The notes under the pieces are model-generated. The model searched no databases. It saw only the letters and a program-made list of their open reading frames with translations, and was not told the DNA's origin. From NCBI RefSeq assembly GCF_014076495.1, contig NZ_CP043575.1, forward strand, positions 2,294,001-2,358,000: a stretch of 64,000 bases of DNA, written 5' to 3'. Shown piece by piece: positions 60,469 through 64,000 of the stretch. Numbering within the stretch: the stretch's first letter is position 1; every line of letters starts with the position of its first letter. This DNA comes from Comamonas koreensis (GTDB taxonomy: Bacteria > Pseudomonadota > Gammaproteobacteria > Burkholderiales > Burkholderiaceae_C). The position numbers and the translations under genes were made by a program.

Positions 60469-62655
60469 ATGGCACGTTATCTAGGTAAAGAGACGACCCG
60501 CGTGGACGGGGTCGCCAAAGTCACCGGCAAGGCCAAGTACGCAGCTGAGTTCCAGGTGCCGCATGTCGCCTATGGCTTTGTTGTGCTCAGCACGGTGGCC
60601 AAGGGGCGCATCACCGCGATTGACACCCGCGCCGCCGAGCAGGCCGCAGGCGTGGTGCGCGTTTTTACCCACCTCAATGCCGGGCGGCTGGGCAAGGCGC
60701 CCGCTGCCGATGCCGCTCCGCAATGGGCCTGGCCGCTGCAGTCGGACCGGGTGTTCTTCAACGGCCAGCCGATCGCGCTGGTGGTGGCCGAGAGCTACGA
60801 GCAGGCGCGCTATGCGGCGCGGCTGGTCCAGGCCAGCTACCAGAGCGAGCCCCCTACCACCGCGTTGGAGACGGTGCTGGACCAGGCCAAGCCCTCGTCG
60901 GACAACACACCCCCACGCGGAGATCCGTCAAAGGCACTGCAGGCAGCGGCGGTTCAGGTCAACGCCGAGTACCACATCCCCATCAACCACCACAATCCGA
61001 TCGAGCCGCATGCCGCGATCGCATTTTGGGAGGGTGACAAGCTCACCGTCTTTGACAAGACCCAGAACGTGTATGGCGTGCAAAAGCACCTGGCCGAAGG
61101 GCTGGGCGTGCCCGCAGAGAACATCCGCGTGGTGTCACCCTTTGTGGGCGGCGCCTTTGGTTCATCGCTCAAGCCCAATTACTACCCCTCACTGACAGCG
61201 ATGGCGGCCCGCGAACTCAAGCGGCCAGTGAAGCTGGTGCTGACGCGCACGCAGATGTTCACCGGCCACGGCTACCGGCCACAGACGATCCAGAAAGTCA
61301 GGCTGGGTGCGGACGCTAACGGCAAGCTGCAAGCCATCATTCAGGAGGCCTTCCATAACACCTCCTCGTTCGAGGTGTTCTCGGACAACACCACCGGCTT
61401 TCTCAAGCAGGTGTATGCCTGCGAGAACCTGGACATGCCGCTGAAGGTGGCCGCCACCGATCTGGCCACCCCCACCTGGATGCGTGCGCCCGGCGCTGTC
61501 AGCGGAATGTTTGCGCTGGAGAGCGCCATGGACGAGCTGGCGTATGCGCTGAAGATGGACCCGATGGAGCTGCGCCTGGTCAACTATGCCGAGGTGGATC
61601 CGGTCAGCGGCAAGCCGTTTTCCAGCAAGGCGCTGCGCGAGTGCTACCGCCTGGGCGCCGAGAAGTTCGGCTGGAAGAACCGCAAGCCCGAGCCCCGCTC
61701 GATGCGCGACGGCAAGCTGCTGGTCGGCTGGGGCATGGCATCGAGCGTGTGGGGGGCCATGCAGATGCCCGCGAGCGCCAAGATCACCTTCCGCCAGGAT
61801 GGGACGGCCACCGTGTCCAGCGCGACCAGCGATATCGGCCCGGGCACCTACACCGTGATGAGCATGATCGCTGCAGAGTTTCTGGGCCTGAAGCTGGACC
61901 AGGTGACCTTTGAGCTGGGTGACACGCGCCAGCCCCAGGCACCGGCGCAGGGCGGCTCCTGGACCACCTCCAGTGTCGGATCGGCCGTGCGCGGTGCGGC
62001 GCTGACGATCACCGCCAAGCTGCTGGATTTGGCCAACCGCGATGCCAGCTCGCCATTGCGGGGTGCCAGCGCTGACGACGTGGAGATGCTCGACGGCCGC
62101 TTGCGGCTCAAAAGCGATGCTGCGCGCGGGGTGGATATCGCCGATGTCATGCGCAGCACCGGTACGAGCGAAATCACCGAGGTCTACAAGTCAACACCGT
62201 CGCCCGAGCGTGACAAGTACGCATCGCTCGCCCATGGCGCGCAGTTTGTCGAGGTGAAGGTGGACCCTGATCTGGGAACCGTCAAGGTCACCCGGGTGAT
62301 CGAGATCACTGCCTGCGGCAAGATCCTCAACCCCCTCGCTTCGCACAGCCAGGAGATAGGCGGTGTGGTCTGGGGCATTGGCATGGCGCTGGAAGAGGCG
62401 ACCGAGGTGGACCACCGCACCGGGCGCATGATGACCGCTAATTTGCAGCACTACCATGTGCCGGTGAACGCGGACATCCACGCCATCGAGACGGTGTTTG
62501 TCGAAGAGGACGACACCATCGTCAACCCGCTCGGCGTCAAGGGCATGGGCGAGCTCGGCATGGTCGGCATCCCGGCGGCCATCGCCAATGCCGTCTACCA
62601 CGCCACCGGCAAGCGCATCCGCAGTCTTCCGATCACCCCGGAAAAACTGCTGTAA
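60469..62655 (+). CDS. paoC: Periplasmic aldehyde oxidoreductase, molybdopterin subunit (PaoC/YagR-like)
   Basis: A 728-residue xanthine oxidase-family large subunit. VSPFVGGAFGSS and APGAVSGMFALE are cofactor-binding segments, and the catalytic Glu is E695 in GVKGMGELGMVG. Length matches E. coli PaoC. It oxidises aldehydes to acids using a molybdopterin cytosine dinucleotide cofactor; the complex is exported folded through the PaoA signal. Confidence 0.93.
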   Translation: MARYLGKETTRVDGVAKVTGKAKYAAEFQVPHVAYGFVVLSTVAKGRITAIDTRAAEQAAGVVRVFTHLNAGRLGKAPAADAAPQWAWPLQSDRVFFNGQPIALVVAESYEQARYAARLVQASYQSEPPTTALETVLDQAKPSSDNTPPRGDPSKALQAAAVQVNAEYHIPINHHNPIEPHAAIAFWEGDKLTVFDKTQNVYGVQKHLAEGLGVPAENIRVVSPFVGGAFGSSLKPNYYPSLTAMAARELKRPVKLVLTRTQMFTGHGYRPQTIQKVRLGADANGKLQAIIQEAFHNTSSFEVFSDNTTGFLKQVYACENLDMPLKVAATDLATPTWMRAPGAVSGMFALESAMDELAYALKMDPMELRLVNYAEVDPVSGKPFSSKALRECYRLGAEKFGWKNRKPEPRSMRDGKLLVGWGMASSVWGAMQMPASAKITFRQDGTATVSSATSDIGPGTYTVMSMIAAEFLGLKLDQVTFELGDTRQPQAPAQGGSWTTSSVGSAVRGAALTITAKLLDLANRDASSPLRGASADDVEMLDGRLRLKSDAARGVDIADVMRSTGTSEITEVYKSTPSPERDKYASLAHGAQFVEVKVDPDLGTVKVTRVIEITACGKILNPLASHSQEIGGVVWGIGMALEEATEVDHRTGRMMTANLQHYHVPVNADIHAIETVFVEEDDTIVNPLGVKGMGELGMVGIPAAIANAVYHATGKRIRSLPITPEKLL

Positions 62656-62706
62656 GCGCAGAGGGTCGGGCCGTGCACCGGCTCGCTGCGGCCAACCTGG
62701 GCGCAG

Positions 62707-63678
62707 TCAGGCGCTGTGTCGCAAGATGCCGTTCTTGACTGCCAACACCTCTGCCATGGCGCTCACCGCGATCTCGGCGGGGGTTTTGCTGCCAATATGC
62801 AGGCCTACGGGAGAGTGCAGTCGCTGCAGCGCATCCTCTGTCGCGTCAAAATGCTCGCTGAAGCGCTGCTTGCGGCTGTGTGCGTTGCGCCGCGATCCGA
62901 TGGCACCCACATAAAAGGCAGGGCTGTACAGCGCTTCAAGCAGCGCAAGGTCATCGAGCTTGGGGTCGTGGCTCAGCGCCAGAATGCAGCTGCGCGTGTC
63001 CGGCTGCATGCTGCGCACGGCGTCGTCCGGCATCTCGGTGCTGAGCTTGGCGCCTGCCACCGACCAGGTGTCGTGGTGCTCGATGCGCGGATCGCAGACC
63101 GTCACCTCAAAATGGTTGAACAGCGCCATCACGGCAACATACTCTGCCAGCGCGCCCGCGCCGATGAGCAGCATGCGGTACTGGGGCCCGAGCGTGACCG
63201 ACAGGCTCGCACCATCAAAATGCACAGCCGCCGGCGATGAGGTCTCTGCCAGGCGGACCAGACCAGAGTGGCAGTCCACCGTGCGCTGCACCAGTTGCCC
63301 GGCATCGAGGCGCTGCACGAGGTCGTCCATCACCGAGAGCGCAGGCGCAAACTCGAGCAGCAATTCCAGGGTGCCGCCGCAAGGCAGGCCAAAGCGGTGG
63401 GCCTCGTCTGCCGTTACGCCGTAACGCACGAGCTCGGGCCTGGACTGCCGCATGCAGGCGTCACCATAGGCACTGGTGTAGCGATGGACCAGGTCGTCCT
63501 CAATGCAGCCGCCTGACACCGAGCCGACACACGGTCCGTCTTCGCGCAGGGCCATCATCGAGCCCACCGGACGGGGTGATGACCCCCAGGTTTTGACCAC
63601 CGTGACCAGCATCACGCGGTGCCCGCTGGCCAGCCAGTCGCGCGCACTGCGCAACACCCGTGCATCAACGTTTTCCAA
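62707..63678 (-). CDS. XdhC/CoxI family protein, PaoD-like molybdenum cofactor chaperone
   Basis: A 323-residue protein. The N-terminal VMLVTVVKTWGSSPRPVGSMM and CVGSVSGGCIEDDLV are XdhC signatures, and the C-terminal part has a Rossmann-like MLLIGAGALAEYVAV and GAIGSRRNAHSR. It sulfurates or inserts the cofactor for the aldehyde oxidoreductase. It starts at TTG 63678, six bases after AGGAGG, and overlaps the gene upstream. It converges on paoC. Confidence 0.88.
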   Translation of the reverse strand: MENVDARVLRSARDWLASGHRVMLVTVVKTWGSSPRPVGSMMALREDGPCVGSVSGGCIEDDLVHRYTSAYGDACMRQSRPELVRYGVTADEAHRFGLPCGGTLELLLEFAPALSVMDDLVQRLDAGQLVQRTVDCHSGLVRLAETSSPAAVHFDGASLSVTLGPQYRMLLIGAGALAEYVAVMALFNHFEVTVCDPRIEHHDTWSVAGAKLSTEMPDDAVRSMQPDTRSCILALSHDPKLDDLALLEALYSPAFYVGAIGSRRNAHSRKQRFSEHFDATEDALQRLHSPVGLHIGSKTPAEIAVSAMAEVLAVKNGILRHSA

Positions 63679-64000
63679 GGCTGGCCTCCTGCCCAAAGTT
63701 TCCGCTGGTCAGCAGCGCTTGTGCCCGCGCCAGGTCATCGCAGGTGTCGATATCGATGGCGATGCCGGGATCATCGAGCTGCAAGGTGTGCGCCGTTCCC
63801 GCTTGCCGATGGCTGCGCACAACGGCGCTGGCCCCCGTGTCGCCCTTCAGCTGCAGCAATGCCTCACGGCATGTTCTGTCAAAGCCGACCGGGTGACCTT
63901 GCTGCTGTCCGCATTGCGGCACCACCACTGGATAGGTGGCCAGGCTCAGCGCTACCGCCATCAGGCTCTGCGTGCGAACCAGGGGCAGGTCGCCGGGCAG
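63665..64000 (-). CDS. MobA/MocA-like nucleotidyltransferase (partial, 5' end outside the window)
   Basis: The minus-strand frame stays open to the window edge. GDLPLV matches the Asp-containing motif of MobA/MocA, and QQGHPVGFDR is typical of MocA, the molybdopterin cytidylyltransferase. The paoABC enzyme needs that cofactor form. The C-terminal 111 residues are visible; the GTP/CTP-binding N-terminus is outside. It overlaps the XdhC start. Confidence 0.85.
   Translation of the reverse strand: MPGDLPLVRTQSLMAVALSLATYPVVVPQCGQQQGHPVGFDRTCREALLQLKGDTGASAVVRSHRQAGTAHTLQLDDPGIAIDIDTCDDLARAQALLTSGNFGQEASLGKR

Overview
The window is GC-rich, densely packed DNA from a betaproteobacterium, most likely Burkholderiales/Comamonadaceae (Comamonas-, Delftia- or Acidovorax-like). 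The grounds are codon use, a cysS / AlkA-type glycosylase / accA / tilS / lysC / tRNA-Ser(GCT) block that I recall as typical of that family, a Bug-family (tripartite tricarboxylate) binding protein, and a RegB/RegA redox pair linked to a bo3 oxidase. This placement is inference; no rRNA is present. No insertion sequence, phage gene or CRISPR array was seen.

Layout. 1-3210: end of a probable TonB-dependent receptor, then an iron-uptake-associated operon (DUF4198, DUF3649, PepSY, DUF3325). 3338-11441: a five-gene cassette of SWIM zinc finger, DUF5691, MoxR AAA+ ATPase, DUF5682 and VWA proteins. 11466-13805 (minus): NCS1 transporter and a racemase-fold enzyme lacking the first catalytic Cys. 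14226-15025: Mn2+-type yybP-ykoY riboswitch, mntP and terminator, followed on the minus strand by a 22-codon gene with its own terminator. 15422-17353: DUF808 protein and OmpW porin. 17369-20930: metY, yeiH and a divergent LysR gene. 20949-27878 (minus): cyoABCD-SURF1-regB-regA respiratory cluster. 28066-31556: MFS transporter and rlhA (minus).

31672-34785 holds the most striking unit. An NrtR-like ADP-ribose-sensing repressor is divergent from an operon of kptA (RNA 2'-phosphotransferase), a HAD phosphatase, a 35-codon ORF and a DraG-type ADP-ribosylglycohydrolase. Two near-identical palindromes lie between them. All three enzymes fit a pathway that makes and removes ADP-ribose on RNA or recycles the NAD-derived product.

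34818-43162: a small membrane protein, a tadA gene fused to a degenerate alpha/beta-hydrolase domain, metC, tesA (divergent from an ABC ATPase with overlapping start codons), PAP2 phosphatase, ArnT-like glycosyltransferase, FMN reductase and carboxylesterase. 43172-46793 (minus): mtfA-like peptidase, lpxH, two cyclophilins and a TPR protein. 47076-52792: cysS, alkA-like, accA, tilS, lysC and tRNA-Ser. 53101-55925 (minus): Bug-type binding protein and ProP with its C-terminal coiled coil. 56110-58225: truncated thiolase, VOC protein and LysR regulator. 58650-64000: periplasmic aldehyde oxidoreductase paoABC, with XdhC/PaoD-like and MocA-like cofactor maturation genes on the opposite strand, the last cut by the window edge.
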